64,000 nt of DNA from Sinomicrobium soli (GCF_003285545.1 NZ_QLNV01000003.1:248001-312000), one strand, 5' to 3'; shown: positions 25,431 through 34,952, numbered from the stretch's first letter. Notes: generated from the letters alone by a model not told the origin. Translations and numbers: made by a program.

Positions 25431-26297
25431 ATGAAAAAACCGCTATTGCTATCCCTGCTCCCACTCCTGTTTATCAGATGTTCCGGATTGGAAAAACGGG
25501 ACAACTACTCCGGCCATATCAGGGGGGACTGGGTTACGGATTTTGTTCACAGTGATGCAAACAGGCCATTCTATACGTTTTCATTCCAGGACAGTATCTG
25601 TTCTTATATCCATCCCTCGGGTGCTTATTCTCCATACACCGTAAAACAGGACACGCTGGTCATCACGGAATCGGCTCCACGGGGCGGCATGGCAGAAAAA
25701 CAGGGAAAATATCATTTCAGGATCACTGCACTGGACGACCATGCGCTTTCACTCTATCCCATTACTCCGGAAACGGCAGAGCTCACTGCCACATCAGGGG
25801 AAAGGGCAGATACCATACACCTGAAAAAAATCCCTGAAAAGAACGATGAAAGGCTGGTGAGAATAGGCTTCTACAGCGGTCCCTGCTTCGGGGTCTGTCC
25901 TTCCATGTATCTCGAGATCGACAGTGAAGGCAATATATTATTCGACGGACTCGCTCATACGTCAAAGCAAGGCATGCATTCCGGGAAAATTCCGGAATCC
26001 GAATTAAAGCAGATAGCAAAAAAACTGCAGCGTATCGAACTCGGCAAGCTGAAAAAGGAATATGCCGCAAGATGGACCGACGACCAGGCATGCAGGATAA
26101 AAATAGAGACCGGTAAGGGAATGTATGAATCCAGCGTCTACGGATTCGACAAAGAGCCCGTAGCCCTCCGGATGTTATTGCACAAGCTTATGGAAACCTA
26201 TAAAACCGCAACGTTGAAACAGGATTCCTCCATCGTGCGGAAATTTGCCTTCCCCGGTTTCCAGCAGAGCGGTTTTCCCACATCTCCGGGACAGTAA
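25431..26297 (+). CDS. DUF6438 domain lipoprotein
   Basis: The start chosen gives 288 residues beginning MKKPLLLSLLPLLFIRCSGLEKR, a short lipoprotein signal with Cys17; an upstream in-frame ATG at 25413 would put six residues before it. The lipobox FIRC is unusual, as Arg before Cys is rare. The first half is a beta-rich domain; the second has IGFYSGPCFGVCPSMYLEI, the DUF6438 hallmark with two close cysteines, and EGNILFDG. Function is unknown. The gene follows a terminator and has its own putative promoter. Confidence 0.75.
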   Translation: MKKPLLLSLLPLLFIRCSGLEKRDNYSGHIRGDWVTDFVHSDANRPFYTFSFQDSICSYIHPSGAYSPYTVKQDTLVITESAPRGGMAEKQGKYHFRITALDDHALSLYPITPETAELTATSGERADTIHLKKIPEKNDERLVRIGFYSGPCFGVCPSMYLEIDSEGNILFDGLAHTSKQGMHSGKIPESELKQIAKKLQRIELGKLKKEYAARWTDDQACRIKIETGKGMYESSVYGFDKEPVALRMLLHKLMETYKTATLKQDSSIVRKFAFPGFQQSGFPTSPGQ

Positions 26298-26503
26298 AAG
26301 TGAGCGGGACAGCAAATCACAGACGCTTTCTGCCACCGGTCAATAATCCTGGATCAGGACTTCTGTCGGAATACGGAGGGGTATTATTCGCGTCTATTTT
26401 ATCATATTCCGCATGTGTTCCAATAATCGGGTAAAATTTACAAAAAAACACTATCCTTTCATAAAAAGAATATTAAATTAGTGATGTTCAAACGCTGTTT
26501 TAT

Positions 26504-28015
26504 TTGAAAAGGAGATCCATTATCGCGCTTTCTGTTCTGGCCCTGGTTGTCGGGGGATATGTTATTTTAAATCACCTGGCCCACCGGAAAATAGGAAGCC
26601 TGCTGGACGAACAGGTGGAAAAGGGAAACCTGGAATACAAAAACTTCAGTATATCCCTGCTGCGTGGCAATGCTGCCATTTACCAGGCAAATTACCGGAA
26701 GGGGAGACAACGGATAAAAGCGGACCAGGTCAGGGTAAGAGGCTTCAGCTACTGGCGTTACCTGCTGAAAGACCAGGTATCCGTACAAAAGATCATTGTA
26801 GATACCCCTCACCTGGACATCAGGAGAACAGCAGGTACCGGCGCCGATAGCTCAACGGAAGCGCAAAAGAATACCACCCCTGGCAAGAATATCCGTATCA
26901 CACAACTGGACATTCACAACGGGAGCCTGAATCTTGTAAAAGACACCTCGGCCATCCTGACCGTGAAAAAATACGATCTGCAGCTACGGGACATCACGGC
27001 AGACCAGCAGAGCCTGCAGCGGAAAATACCGGTCAATTACGGAGCTTTTTCCCTGGAAGTATCAGAATTATGGCATGACCTGAATACGTTACAGGAAGTA
27101 AAAGTATCGCACCTCTCTCTTTCAGAAAAAACTGCAGAAGCCCATAATATCAGGTTGATCCCTAAATATACCGTAAAAGATTACGTCCGTGTCATCCCGT
27201 ATGAAAAGGACCTGATGGAATTAAAGCTGGATACGCTTTCCATTCCGCAGTATCAACTGGAGCTGAATAAGGAAAATCCCCATTTTTCAGCTCCCGGAGT
27301 CTTTCTCCGGGATATCGATTTCGATGTCTACCGGGATAAAACGGTGGAAGACGATATACATATTAAAAAACTCTACAGTCATATGCTTCGCGAACTGGAG
27401 CTGAAACTGGACATCGATTCCCTCCACATAGACCGCGCACGGATAAGATACCGGGAACTGATCCACAAGGAGCGCCCTCCCGGGGAGGTATTTTTTACCG
27501 GCATGAAGGCAGTAGTTACGGGGTTGACCAATACAGGCCTGGAAAGAAAAGACTTTCCCGCTACGGAGCTGGCCATAGAAACGATGTTTATGGGCAAGTC
27601 TCCCCTTTCGGTACACTGGTCATTCCGTGTAAACGATCCTTCCGACACCTTTACCATCAGCGGTAAGAGTTCCGGTATTCCTTCGGAATCCATCAATTCC
27701 TTCTTTGTCCCGGCCTTTCATACGAAAACCCAGGGAGAAGTAAACCAGTTATACTTTAATTTCGGGGGTGATCTCCATACGGCCTCGGGAGATTTCCAGA
27801 TAAAATTCAGCAATTTTACCGTTGAGGTGCTCCGGAAGGACGGAAAGGAAAAAAGGGGCTTCCTGACCTGGATAGCCAATATCTTTGTCAGGGAGAGTTC
27901 GGAAGGGCAGGATATCGCCAAACACGTGGATAAGGTAGAAAGGGACAAGACCAAATCGTTCTGGAATTACTTCTGGTCCTGCATAGAGGCCGGGCTTGCC
28001 AAAACCCTGATATAG
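26504..28015 (+). CDS. Membrane-anchored AsmA/DUF748-like protein of unknown function
   Basis: A 503-residue protein starting with a single membrane helix (about 5-23), then a long beta-rich extracytoplasmic part with repeated short strands (for example IVDTPHLDIRR, KVSHLSLSEKTAEA, LELKLDIDSLHIDRARIRYREL). This pattern resembles AsmA-like or DUF748 proteins, which bridge or act on the outer membrane, but no signature was firmly identified. The start is a TTG at 26504: no in-frame ATG or GTG exists upstream after the stop at 26474, and the first residues MKRRSIIAL fit an anchor. The last 60 residues have conserved-looking charged turns. Function not assigned. Confidence 0.78.
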   Translation: MKRRSIIALSVLALVVGGYVILNHLAHRKIGSLLDEQVEKGNLEYKNFSISLLRGNAAIYQANYRKGRQRIKADQVRVRGFSYWRYLLKDQVSVQKIIVDTPHLDIRRTAGTGADSSTEAQKNTTPGKNIRITQLDIHNGSLNLVKDTSAILTVKKYDLQLRDITADQQSLQRKIPVNYGAFSLEVSELWHDLNTLQEVKVSHLSLSEKTAEAHNIRLIPKYTVKDYVRVIPYEKDLMELKLDTLSIPQYQLELNKENPHFSAPGVFLRDIDFDVYRDKTVEDDIHIKKLYSHMLRELELKLDIDSLHIDRARIRYRELIHKERPPGEVFFTGMKAVVTGLTNTGLERKDFPATELAIETMFMGKSPLSVHWSFRVNDPSDTFTISGKSSGIPSESINSFFVPAFHTKTQGEVNQLYFNFGGDLHTASGDFQIKFSNFTVEVLRKDGKEKRGFLTWIANIFVRESSEGQDIAKHVDKVERDKTKSFWNYFWSCIEAGLAKTLI

Positions 28016-28016
28016 A

Positions 28017-28053
28017 GGATACGGTACGGTAATAGTTTACCCGCCCCGTATCC
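28017..28053. terminator. Hairpin between convergent genes
   Basis: GGATACGG (28017-28024) pairs with CCGTATCC (28046-28053), and an inner stem GGTAA with TTACC can form in the loop. It starts two bases past the stop of the plus-strand gene and lies ten bases from the aldo/keto reductase stop codon. There is no T-run, so it may work as a stabiliser or weak terminator. Confidence 0.45.
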
Positions 28054-28062
28054 CCGTATCCA

Positions 28063-29082
28063 TTATTTCAGTATGGCTTCGATCTCCTGTAACTCGCCGG
28101 AAGTAAATTCCGAATTGTTCAGGGCAGCGGCATTATCCCTTAATTGTTCGGGACGGCTGACCCCTATCAGTACACTGGTTACCCGTTTATCCCTCAGCAG
28201 CCATGCTATGGCCATCTGTGCCAGTGACTGCTTTCTTTTCCGGGCTATGGCATTGAGCTTCGCCACCTTATTTATAAGCACATCGGTAATCTGGTCGGCT
28301 TTCAGGTACCTTCCGTCTTTCCGGGCACGGGAATCTTCGGGTAATCCGTCCAGGTATTTATCGGTAAGCACACCCTGTGCCAGGGGAGAAAACACAATAG
28401 CCCCTGCCCCCTGCTCTTCCAGGGTATCCAGCAGGCCGTCGCGTTCTACCCAGCGGTCCAGCATGTTATATCTCGGCTGATGTATCAGGAAGGGTGTCCC
28501 CATGGCCTTGAGTATCTCAGATGCCCGGGCGGTATCTTCGGCACTGTACTGGGAAATACCCGCATAAAGTGCCTTTCCCTGCCTCACCAGCTGGGCGAGA
28601 GCTCCCATGGTTTCTTCCAGCGGGGTTTCCGGATCGGGCCGGTGGTGGTAGAAGACATCCACATAATCTATTCCCATCCGTTTCAGGCTCTGTTCACAAC
28701 TGGCGATAAGGTATTTCCGGGAACCGTAATTGCCATAAGGCCCGGGCCACATGTCCCAGCCGGCCTTGCTGGATATAAAAAGCTCATCCCGGTACGGCAT
28801 GAAATCCTTTTTAAAGATACGGCCGAAGTTTTCTTCTGCCGCACCGTAGGGCGGACCGTAATTATTCGCAAGATCGAAGTGGCATATCCCCAGGTCGAAA
28901 GCAGTTCTCAGAATGATCCTGGCCTTTGTAAAATCGTCAGCATGCCCGAAATTATGCCACAATCCCAGGGAGAGGGCAGGCAAAAGTACGCCACTCCGGC
29001 CGCAACGACGGTATTGCATGCCGTTATAGCGCTCTTCATTGGCCGCATAGGCAGCAAGCGGGTTGGTATCGTTAATATTCAT
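28063..29082 (-). CDS. Aldo/keto reductase, L-glyceraldehyde 3-phosphate reductase type
   Basis: An NADPH-dependent reductase of the YghZ group, which acts on L-glyceraldehyde 3-phosphate and detoxifies methylglyoxal-like aldehydes. The 339 residues form a TIM barrel with the tetrad in CHFDLANNYGPPYGAAEE (Asp, Tyr), ELFISSKAGWDMWPGPYG (Lys; the WPGPYG insert is typical of YghZ) and DVFYHHRPDPETPLEETM (His). The C-terminal cofactor site contains VTSVLIGVSRPEQLRDN. Substrate assignment by family only. It is the last gene of a minus-strand group with the two genes upstream of it. Confidence 0.88.
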   Translation of the reverse strand: MNINDTNPLAAYAANEERYNGMQYRRCGRSGVLLPALSLGLWHNFGHADDFTKARIILRTAFDLGICHFDLANNYGPPYGAAEENFGRIFKKDFMPYRDELFISSKAGWDMWPGPYGNYGSRKYLIASCEQSLKRMGIDYVDVFYHHRPDPETPLEETMGALAQLVRQGKALYAGISQYSAEDTARASEILKAMGTPFLIHQPRYNMLDRWVERDGLLDTLEEQGAGAIVFSPLAQGVLTDKYLDGLPEDSRARKDGRYLKADQITDVLINKVAKLNAIARKRKQSLAQMAIAWLLRDKRVTSVLIGVSRPEQLRDNAAALNNSEFTSGELQEIEAILK

Positions 29083-29185
29083 GATACGGTTCTTATTTTT
29101 AGTTTACAATTTATTGAGCCCGGCCTCTTCGGAAGCCAGGTTATTTTCCAGGTTGTGTACCGCGTAAGGGGCAATACGACTTCCG

Positions 29186-29614
29186 CTACTTAACCGCTTC
29201 CAGTACAGAATCGTGTACGGTCACTTTTTCCCAATAGTGGCCGTATTGCTCTATGGCCTCCATATGCAACGGGTGTACCCCGTAGACCTCGAGGGCTTCC
29301 AGCGAATCGAACTGTATCATCAGGTTATAGTCAAAGCTGTTATCTACTACCTCCCTGTCTTTGCTGTCTGCCGGCCCCCCATAGTAAAAACTGCGGATTC
29401 CCGGGACCTTGCGGAGCAGATCGAAAAATCCGGTAAACGCTTCCTTTTCGTCCCGATTCAACGTTTTCTTCAGCCAGAAAAGTACGTAGTGATTAATCAT
29501 TCTGTCCTGTGTATCCTGTTCCCGGTCACCGGAACGGCCAATGGCAGTTACCGGCAGTATCACACCGGTCGTTACGGCTGCCGTAGTTGCCCTGACAAAG
29601 TTTCTTCTTTTCAT
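29186..29614 (-). CDS. Dabb domain protein with a twin-arginine signal
   Basis: A 142-residue protein from the preferred start MKRRNFVRATTAAVTTG, a twin-arginine type signal followed by a hydrophobic stretch to about residue 27; an ATG five codons upstream is also possible. The mature part starts INHYVLFWLKKTLNRDEKEAF and matches the stress-responsive A/B barrel (Dabb) family, small ferredoxin-like folds often found as dimers with varied roles. Its ligand is unknown. It lies about 100 bases upstream of the aldo/keto reductase gene and is likely in the same transcript. Confidence 0.82.
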   Translation of the reverse strand: MKRRNFVRATTAAVTTGVILPVTAIGRSGDREQDTQDRMINHYVLFWLKKTLNRDEKEAFTGFFDLLRKVPGIRSFYYGGPADSKDREVVDNSFDYNLMIQFDSLEALEVYGVHPLHMEAIEQYGHYWEKVTVHDSVLEAVK

Positions 29615-29711
29615 ATCGGTTAAATTCAATGTTTATCTACTGTACTCATAAATACCTGTAAATATACGACGGTATCACCTCCGGAAGCGTTAAAAAAAAG
29701 CTTTATGCCCT

Positions 29712-30248
29712 TCAGGATAATTCCTCCAGAAAAGTGTCCAGGGCTTTTCGATGTGCTGCCCGAAGTTCAGCGTCTGTGATCCCTCCTTCTGCCGGAGAAA
29801 AATGCTGTCCGAACGAGGGAAGTGAAAAAGTAGCCGTGATCGTGGCCCCGAAACGGGGAAGCGTCTTTAAAGCAAGAGACAGCGAATTCCTCCCGGCGCC
29901 CTGACCGGTAGAGGTGCTCATCAGGAAAACCTGCTTCCCTGCCAAAAAATTCCGGTCTGCACGCGAAAGCCAGTCGATAAGGTTCTTGAAATAGGCCGAA
30001 AAGTTACGGTTGTGTTCATTTACCGCTATGATCAATGCCGCGGCATTTCTTATTTCATCGAGAAACCCGGTTACCTCTCCGGGAATACCATCGTCCCTTT
30101 CACGGTCCATACTATACATCGGGAAAGGCTTCCCGGACATATCAAACCGGCGTATATTGTGATTTTCGATCATGGAAACCGTATAGGTGACCAGTTGATA
30201 ATTGATAGAAGCAGAGGAATTACTTCCTGCAAAAGCCAGTACAGACAT
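29712..30248 (-). CDS. NAD(P)H-dependent FMN reductase
   Basis: A 178-residue flavodoxin-like protein of the NADPH-dependent FMN reductase (azoreductase/chromate reductase) family. The FMN phosphate loop is SVLAFAGSNSSASIN near the start; AAALIIAVNEHNRNFSAYFKNLIDWLSR is the family block in which a conserved loop and Lys contact the flavin. It carries no signal peptide and acts in the cytoplasm. It reduces FMN, quinones or azo and metal compounds; the true substrate is open. It is the upstream gene of the minus-strand group ending with the aldo/keto reductase. Confidence 0.9.
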   Translation of the reverse strand: MSVLAFAGSNSSASINYQLVTYTVSMIENHNIRRFDMSGKPFPMYSMDRERDDGIPGEVTGFLDEIRNAAALIIAVNEHNRNFSAYFKNLIDWLSRADRNFLAGKQVFLMSTSTGQGAGRNSLSLALKTLPRFGATITATFSLPSFGQHFSPAEGGITDAELRAAHRKALDTFLEELS

Positions 30249-30417
30249 AAATTCTTATAAATTTTAACCTTACTAATATAAAAAATACTTTGGTAGTACA
30301 GGAAAAACCTGAAATATATCGCCCCATGCTGCGTTTAAAAACCGGGAAACCGTTCTAAAAGATCCAAAATTCCGTTTTCGGAGTATATATTAAATCACTA
30401 TGGGCATGAAGTCCATT

Positions 30418-30516
30418 GATTATTAAGTTATTTGGTTATTAGGTTAATAAGTTATTAAGGTAAGACACATAAACTCAATAACCCAGTAACTTATTAACCT
30501 AATAACCCGTTAAACC
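30418..30516. repeat. Head-to-head 8-bp arrays (GTTATT / AATAAC)
   Basis: Left arm: GATTATTA, AGTTATTT, GGTTATTA, GGTTAATA and AGTTATTA (30418-30457). Right arm: AATAACCC, AGTAACTT, ATTAACCT, AATAACCC and GTTAAACC (30477-30516). The arms are inverse copies: bases 30434-30454 and 30487-30507 form a perfect 21-bp inverted match. The gap between arms is about 16-19 bases. The units are those that flank the S23-type gene at 22485 and 22990. Confidence 0.85.
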
Positions 30517-30556
30517 ATAACCTTTCGGAAACCAAAACGAGATCCGCTAAAGGGCG

Positions 30557-30564
30557 TAGGTTTG
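30557..30564 (+). promoter_or_regulatory. Putative -7 promoter element before the membrane acyltransferase
   Basis: TAGGTTTG matches TAnnTTTG, 25 bases before the start codon at 30590. No TTG at the -33 position. Confidence 0.4.
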
Positions 30565-30589
30565 ATTTTAACTGAGACCACTAAATATA

Positions 30590-31687
30590 ATGATCGACCG
30601 GAGATCCGAAAATAAGACAAAGCGACTGTATTTTATCGATGCCATGAGGGCATGGGCGATACTCATGATGCTTCAGGGACATTTTATAGATGGCCTGCTG
30701 GATCCTGTGTTCCGAAATGCCTCCGATCCGCTGTTTGCCGTCTGGGCCTATAACCGGGGGATTACGGCACCGGTTTTCTTTACTGTGGCAGGATTTATAT
30801 TCGTGTACCTGCTCATACGCAACCGGCAGCAGTCCGGCTGGGCGAACCCGAGGGCAAAAAGAGGGCTTAGGAGAGGGCTTATGCTTCTTGCCCTCGGGTA
30901 TGTGCTCCGCCTGGATTTTAAGGGTTTTCTGCTTCGGGGAGAGGTTTATGACAACTTTTATATGCTGGATGTACTGCACTGTATCGGGTTGTCCCTGCTG
31001 TTTCTCACCGGCCTGTACCTGCTTACCTGCCATCGCGGCAGGCATGTTATGCCGGTCGCTTTCGGGCTATCCACACTGGTGCTGTTTGCCCTGGCCCCGC
31101 TGTATACCGCGGCAGACTACAGCTTTTTCCCGAAAATGCTCGCCAATTATTTTACCAAAGCCCACGGTTCGGTATTTACGGTATTCCCCTGGTTCGGCTT
31201 TGCCTCCTTCGGGGGCCTGATGGCCACCCTGTTCCACCGTTTCGGGGACAGAAAGGCACTCTATCCGGCGGCTATCAGCCTGTGCCTGTCTGCCGGGATA
31301 TTGCTTATACTGATATGTTCTTTGCCCGATTTTCACAACGGATGGTTCTCACGGCTGGGGAATGTCCTGGTGTTCTTTGCAGTATTCATGCTGGCCCGGA
31401 AAATATTTACTCCCGGAATATTCCTGACCATCGGGCAGAATACCCTTTCCATTTACATGATCCACTATATCCTGCTCTACGGCAGTCTGTTCGGCCTCGG
31501 ATTATACCAGCCGTTCCACCATTCCCTGCCTCCTTATATTGCTATTCCCGGGGCTATCGTATTCGTACTCGCCGTAACCTGGCTGTCATTCAGGTACAAC
31601 AGCCTGAAACCGAGGTTACGGGAAATACAGGCCGCACTGTTGACAAAAGGCAGGTCCTGGTTGCGCCGCCGTGTGATCCGCAATTAA
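30590..31687 (+). CDS. Integral membrane acyltransferase-like protein (DUF1624/HGSNAT type)
   Basis: A 365-residue protein with about ten membrane helices. The first starts RLYFIDAMRAWAILMMLQGHFIDG, the Arg-Asp-Arg-His pattern at the start of acyltransferase-3 and heparan-alpha-glucosaminide N-acetyltransferase-like (DUF1624) proteins, in which a histidine in the membrane carries or activates an acyl group from a cytoplasmic donor. The C-terminal part (LTIGQNTLSIYMIHYILLYGS) is also typical. The acceptor, probably a sugar or envelope glycan, cannot be told. The gene is alone, with a terminator after it. Confidence 0.75.
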   Translation: MIDRRSENKTKRLYFIDAMRAWAILMMLQGHFIDGLLDPVFRNASDPLFAVWAYNRGITAPVFFTVAGFIFVYLLIRNRQQSGWANPRAKRGLRRGLMLLALGYVLRLDFKGFLLRGEVYDNFYMLDVLHCIGLSLLFLTGLYLLTCHRGRHVMPVAFGLSTLVLFALAPLYTAADYSFFPKMLANYFTKAHGSVFTVFPWFGFASFGGLMATLFHRFGDRKALYPAAISLCLSAGILLILICSLPDFHNGWFSRLGNVLVFFAVFMLARKIFTPGIFLTIGQNTLSIYMIHYILLYGSLFGLGLYQPFHHSLPPYIAIPGAIVFVLAVTWLSFRYNSLKPRLREIQAALLTKGRSWLRRRVIRN

Positions 31688-31691
31688 AAAA

Positions 31692-31720
31692 ACCACCTCC
31701 GGTCACAGGCCGGAGATGGT
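31692..31720. terminator. Bidirectional terminator between the acyltransferase and lpd
   Basis: ACCACCTCCGG (31692-31702) pairs with CCGGAGATGGT (31710-31720) with one mismatch; the upstream side has a run of seven A, the downstream side TTTT after a short gap. It can serve both convergent genes. Confidence 0.65.
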
Positions 31721-31769
31721 CGTTTTAAACGGTAATGGCGAATAACCTTCAGCACATTTTCCCCGGAAG

Positions 31770-33176
31770 TTAAACGTGCAAAGCCCGGTTATCGGTCGCA
31801 GCCAGGGCCGCTTCCTTCACCGCCTCGGCATAGGTGGGATGCGCATGGCTCATACGGGAAATATCTTCTGCACTGGCCCTGTATTCCATAGCCGTTACGG
31901 CTTCGGCAATAAGATCGGCCGTACGGGCCCCTATCATATGTACCCCGAGCACTTCATCGGTGGCCTTATCTGCAAGGATCTTTACAAAACCGTCAATATC
32001 CATGCTGGCCCTGGCACGTCCGAGAGCACGCATCGGGAATTGTCCCACTTTATAATCCACCCCGGCTTCCTTGAGTTCTTCTTCGGTTTTACCTACGGCA
32101 GCCACTTCCGGCCAGGTATACACGACCCCCGGGATCAGGTTATAGTCGATATGGGGCTTTTGCCCGGCGAGGGTCTCGGCTACAAAAACCCCTTCTTCTT
32201 CCGCCTTATGGGCGAGCATGGCGCCTTTGACAACATCTCCTATGGCATAGATATTTGATGCGCCGGTCTGCAGGTGGTCGTTTACTTCAACCTGCCCCCT
32301 GTCGTTCAGTTTCACCCCGGCAGCTTCGGCATTCAGTCCGTCCGTATACGGGCGACGGCCTACCGATACCAGGCAGTAATCTCCTTCAAGCACCACTTCT
32401 TTGCCCTTTTTATCATCGGCCTTAACCGTCACTTTGTCCCCGTCGCGGCTCACTTCCCTGACCTTGTGCCCGGTGTAGAATTTAAAGCCCTGTTTTTTCA
32501 GTACTTTAGTCAGTTCTTTGGAAAGCGCTCCATCCATTCCCGGGATGATGCGGTCCATAAACTCTACCACCGACACCTCGGCGCCCAGCCTTTTATATAC
32601 CTGCCCGAGTTCAAGACCTATCACCCCTCCGCCGATAATGACCAGGTGTTTGGGCACTTCTTTCAGTTTAAGCGCTTCGGTAGAGGTAATTACCCTCTCC
32701 TTGTCTATTTCAATAAAAGGAAGTGCAGAAGGTTTGGACCCCGTTGCAATGATAGTGTGTCTGGCTTCTATTTTTTCTTCCCCGCCATCACTTTTTTTCA
32801 CTGTGATATGTGTGACATCCTCAAAACTTCCCACACCTTCATAAACATCTATCTTGTTCTTGTCCATCAGGAATTTCACCCCGGCACAGGTCTGGTCTAC
32901 CACAGCCTGTTTGCGGTTTATCATTTTTTCCAGGTTGAGTTTTACCTCTCCCGGGATCTCGATACCGTGTTCCTCAAAATGTCTTAAGGCATCGTCGTAG
33001 TGGTGGGAAGAATCCAGAAGCGCCTTCGAAGGAATACACCCCACATTAAGACAGGTTCCGCCAAGGGTCGCATATTTTTCAATGATCGCTGTTTTCATCC
33101 CGAGCTGTGCACAGCGGATGGCTGCCACATACCCTCCGGGACCTGAGCCGATAACGGCTACATCGTATGAACTCAT
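31770..33176 (-). CDS. lpdA: Dihydrolipoyl dehydrogenase (E3)
   Basis: The FAD enzyme that reoxidises dihydrolipoamide in the pyruvate and 2-oxoglutarate dehydrogenase complexes and the glycine cleavage system, passing electrons to NAD+. The start at 33176 gives 468 residues with FAD motif VAVIGSGPGGYVAA, redox pair Cys42/Cys47 in GGTCLNVGCIPSK, NAD motif IIGGGVIGLELGQVY and the dyad His446/Glu451 in HPTYAE. A start at 33218 would add 14 residues, but a promoter-like element at 33216-33223 makes this unlikely. The partner E1/E2 genes are not in the window. Confidence 0.96.
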   Translation of the reverse strand: MSSYDVAVIGSGPGGYVAAIRCAQLGMKTAIIEKYATLGGTCLNVGCIPSKALLDSSHHYDDALRHFEEHGIEIPGEVKLNLEKMINRKQAVVDQTCAGVKFLMDKNKIDVYEGVGSFEDVTHITVKKSDGGEEKIEARHTIIATGSKPSALPFIEIDKERVITSTEALKLKEVPKHLVIIGGGVIGLELGQVYKRLGAEVSVVEFMDRIIPGMDGALSKELTKVLKKQGFKFYTGHKVREVSRDGDKVTVKADDKKGKEVVLEGDYCLVSVGRRPYTDGLNAEAAGVKLNDRGQVEVNDHLQTGASNIYAIGDVVKGAMLAHKAEEEGVFVAETLAGQKPHIDYNLIPGVVYTWPEVAAVGKTEEELKEAGVDYKVGQFPMRALGRARASMDIDGFVKILADKATDEVLGVHMIGARTADLIAEAVTAMEYRASAEDISRMSHAHPTYAEAVKEAALAATDNRALHV

Positions 33177-33215
33177 AATATGTTTTTTGAGAATGTGTTT
33201 TAAACTTACCTGAGA

Positions 33216-33223
33216 CAAAAATA
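33216..33223 (-). promoter_or_regulatory. Putative -7 promoter element for lpdA
   Basis: Minus strand TATTTTTG matches TAnnTTTG; it lies about 40 bases before the chosen start and overlaps the longer start codon, so it supports the shorter protein. Confidence 0.42.
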
Positions 33224-33281
33224 CAAATGTTTTGCAAAGCGACCGCCCTGTAAGACAGGTATTCTCGTCACGGAAAAAAAA

Positions 33282-34691
33282 CTATACGTTCACCGTTTTC
33301 CAGTGTCCCTTTTTGAACCATATCAGCGCTATAACCGCGATCAGGGTTTCCGCAAGTGTTATACCTGCATAAACGCCCACCGGCCCCCATTGCAGTACGA
33401 TGGCAGCGAGGTAGGCAAAAGGAAGCTGAAAGAGCCAGAAACAGAAAAAATTGATGACCGTCGGTGTCCGGGTATCTCCTGCCCCGTTAAAGGCCTGGGT
33501 GATCACCATCCCGTAAGCATAGAAAATATAACCGGCAGCCACGACCTGCAGGCTCAGACTGCCGTATTTTATCACCTCCGGGTCTGCACTGAACCAGCCT
33601 ATGATATGGGGTGCGAATGCCAGGTAAACCAGGGATACGGTAAGCATGAAAACAGCATTGTATTTGCCGGTCTGCCATACCGATTTCTCCGCCCGGTCGG
33701 GTTGCCCTGCACCGAGATTCTGCCCTACCAGTGTTGCCGCAGCATTACTCATACCCCATGAAGGCATCATGGTAAACATCATGACCCGTATGGAAATCGT
33801 ATAGCCGGCCAGGACCTCACTCCCGAATTCCGACATGATCCGCATTAACACCACCCAGCTGGACGTCCCGATCAAAAACTGTCCTATACCGCCGAGGGAA
33901 ACCCTTACGAGGTTCCACATCACCTGTCCGCGAAATACAAGGTCGGCTACCTGAAGTTTGATCCTGCTCCATCCGAAAAACAGGATCCAGAGCTGAAACA
34001 GTACCGCAGTTCCCCTTCCTATGGTCGTTGCAATGGCGGCTCCTTCCACTCCGAAGGCCGGGACGGGCCCCAGGCCAAAAATAAAAACGGGATCGAGAAT
34101 GATATTGAGGATATTGGACAGGATCAGCGACCACATGGCGATAGAAGCATCTCCGGCTCCCCTGAAGATCGCATTGATCAGGAACAAAAGAAATATGGTA
34201 ATGTTCCCTCCTATCATGATCTGGGTATACCGGTATCCCTCCTCTATCAATCCGGGCTCTCCCCCCATAAAAGAAAGTATCTGCCGCGGATAGAGTACCC
34301 CTGCAACCCCCACCGCAACAGCAACAATGATACCCAGCCCGATGGCCTGTACGGCCGTCTGCCGGGCACTTCGCAGGTCCCGTTCCCCTACACGTCTCGC
34401 AATAACCGCAGTGGCGGCCATGCTCAATCCCATGGCTACCGCATAGAGCAGCGTGATCACCGATTCGGTAAGGCCTACGGTGGCTACGGCATTGACGCTT
34501 ACCCGTGACAAAAAGATAATATCCACCAGGGCAAAAACCGATTCCATCATCATCTCCAGGATCATGGGGACTGCCAGCAGGAATATGGACCTGCGAATAC
34601 TCCCGCTGGTATAATCGTTTTCCTTACCGGTAAGGGAATCTCTCAGAAAAGAAACAATACTGTGGAATGAATACTTGTGAAGACGGCTCAT
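33282..34691 (-). CDS. MATE-family efflux transporter
   Basis: A 469-residue inner-membrane exporter with about 12 helices, of the MATE family, which expels organic cations or drugs in exchange for Na+ or H+. Matching features are the N-terminal SIRRSIFLLAVPMILEMMMESVFALVDIIFLSRV, the repeat halves with IMIGGNITIFLLFLINAIFRGAGDASIAM and GMVITQAFNGAGDTRTPT. Substrate is unknown. Downstream lies lpdA in the same orientation, with a gap of about 100 bases containing a promoter-like element for lpdA, so the two are probably separate units. Confidence 0.92.
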   Translation of the reverse strand: MSRLHKYSFHSIVSFLRDSLTGKENDYTSGSIRRSIFLLAVPMILEMMMESVFALVDIIFLSRVSVNAVATVGLTESVITLLYAVAMGLSMAATAVIARRVGERDLRSARQTAVQAIGLGIIVAVAVGVAGVLYPRQILSFMGGEPGLIEEGYRYTQIMIGGNITIFLLFLINAIFRGAGDASIAMWSLILSNILNIILDPVFIFGLGPVPAFGVEGAAIATTIGRGTAVLFQLWILFFGWSRIKLQVADLVFRGQVMWNLVRVSLGGIGQFLIGTSSWVVLMRIMSEFGSEVLAGYTISIRVMMFTMMPSWGMSNAAATLVGQNLGAGQPDRAEKSVWQTGKYNAVFMLTVSLVYLAFAPHIIGWFSADPEVIKYGSLSLQVVAAGYIFYAYGMVITQAFNGAGDTRTPTVINFFCFWLFQLPFAYLAAIVLQWGPVGVYAGITLAETLIAVIALIWFKKGHWKTVNV

Positions 34692-34952
34692 AACTGATTA
34701 CAGAATTACAAAAGATTAAGGTGAAAGAAATATAAAAACCTCCGCGGGCCAGGGTACGGCCCGACAACAATTCCCGCTTTCCCTGCAGGGAAAATTGTTA
34801 ATGTCTTAATATAATTCTGTGAGCTTCATGATGCGGCAATATTAAGAACTTTTTTTTATATATTTCCTTCTTTTCCGGTTTTTAACAGCTTCTCCTTGCC
34901 GGACAGTAAATATTTTTATAACATTTGCGGTGGGAAAAAGACCTTATATTTA

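Larger units (their letters stand above)
30249..30589. other. Divergent intergenic region with an inverted array pair
   Basis: The 341 bases between the FMN reductase (-) and the acyltransferase (+) hold the head-to-head 8-bp arrays at 30418-30516 and a TAGGTTTG element at 30557. No TAnnTTTG element was found for the minus-strand gene. I see no other gene. Confidence 0.6.
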
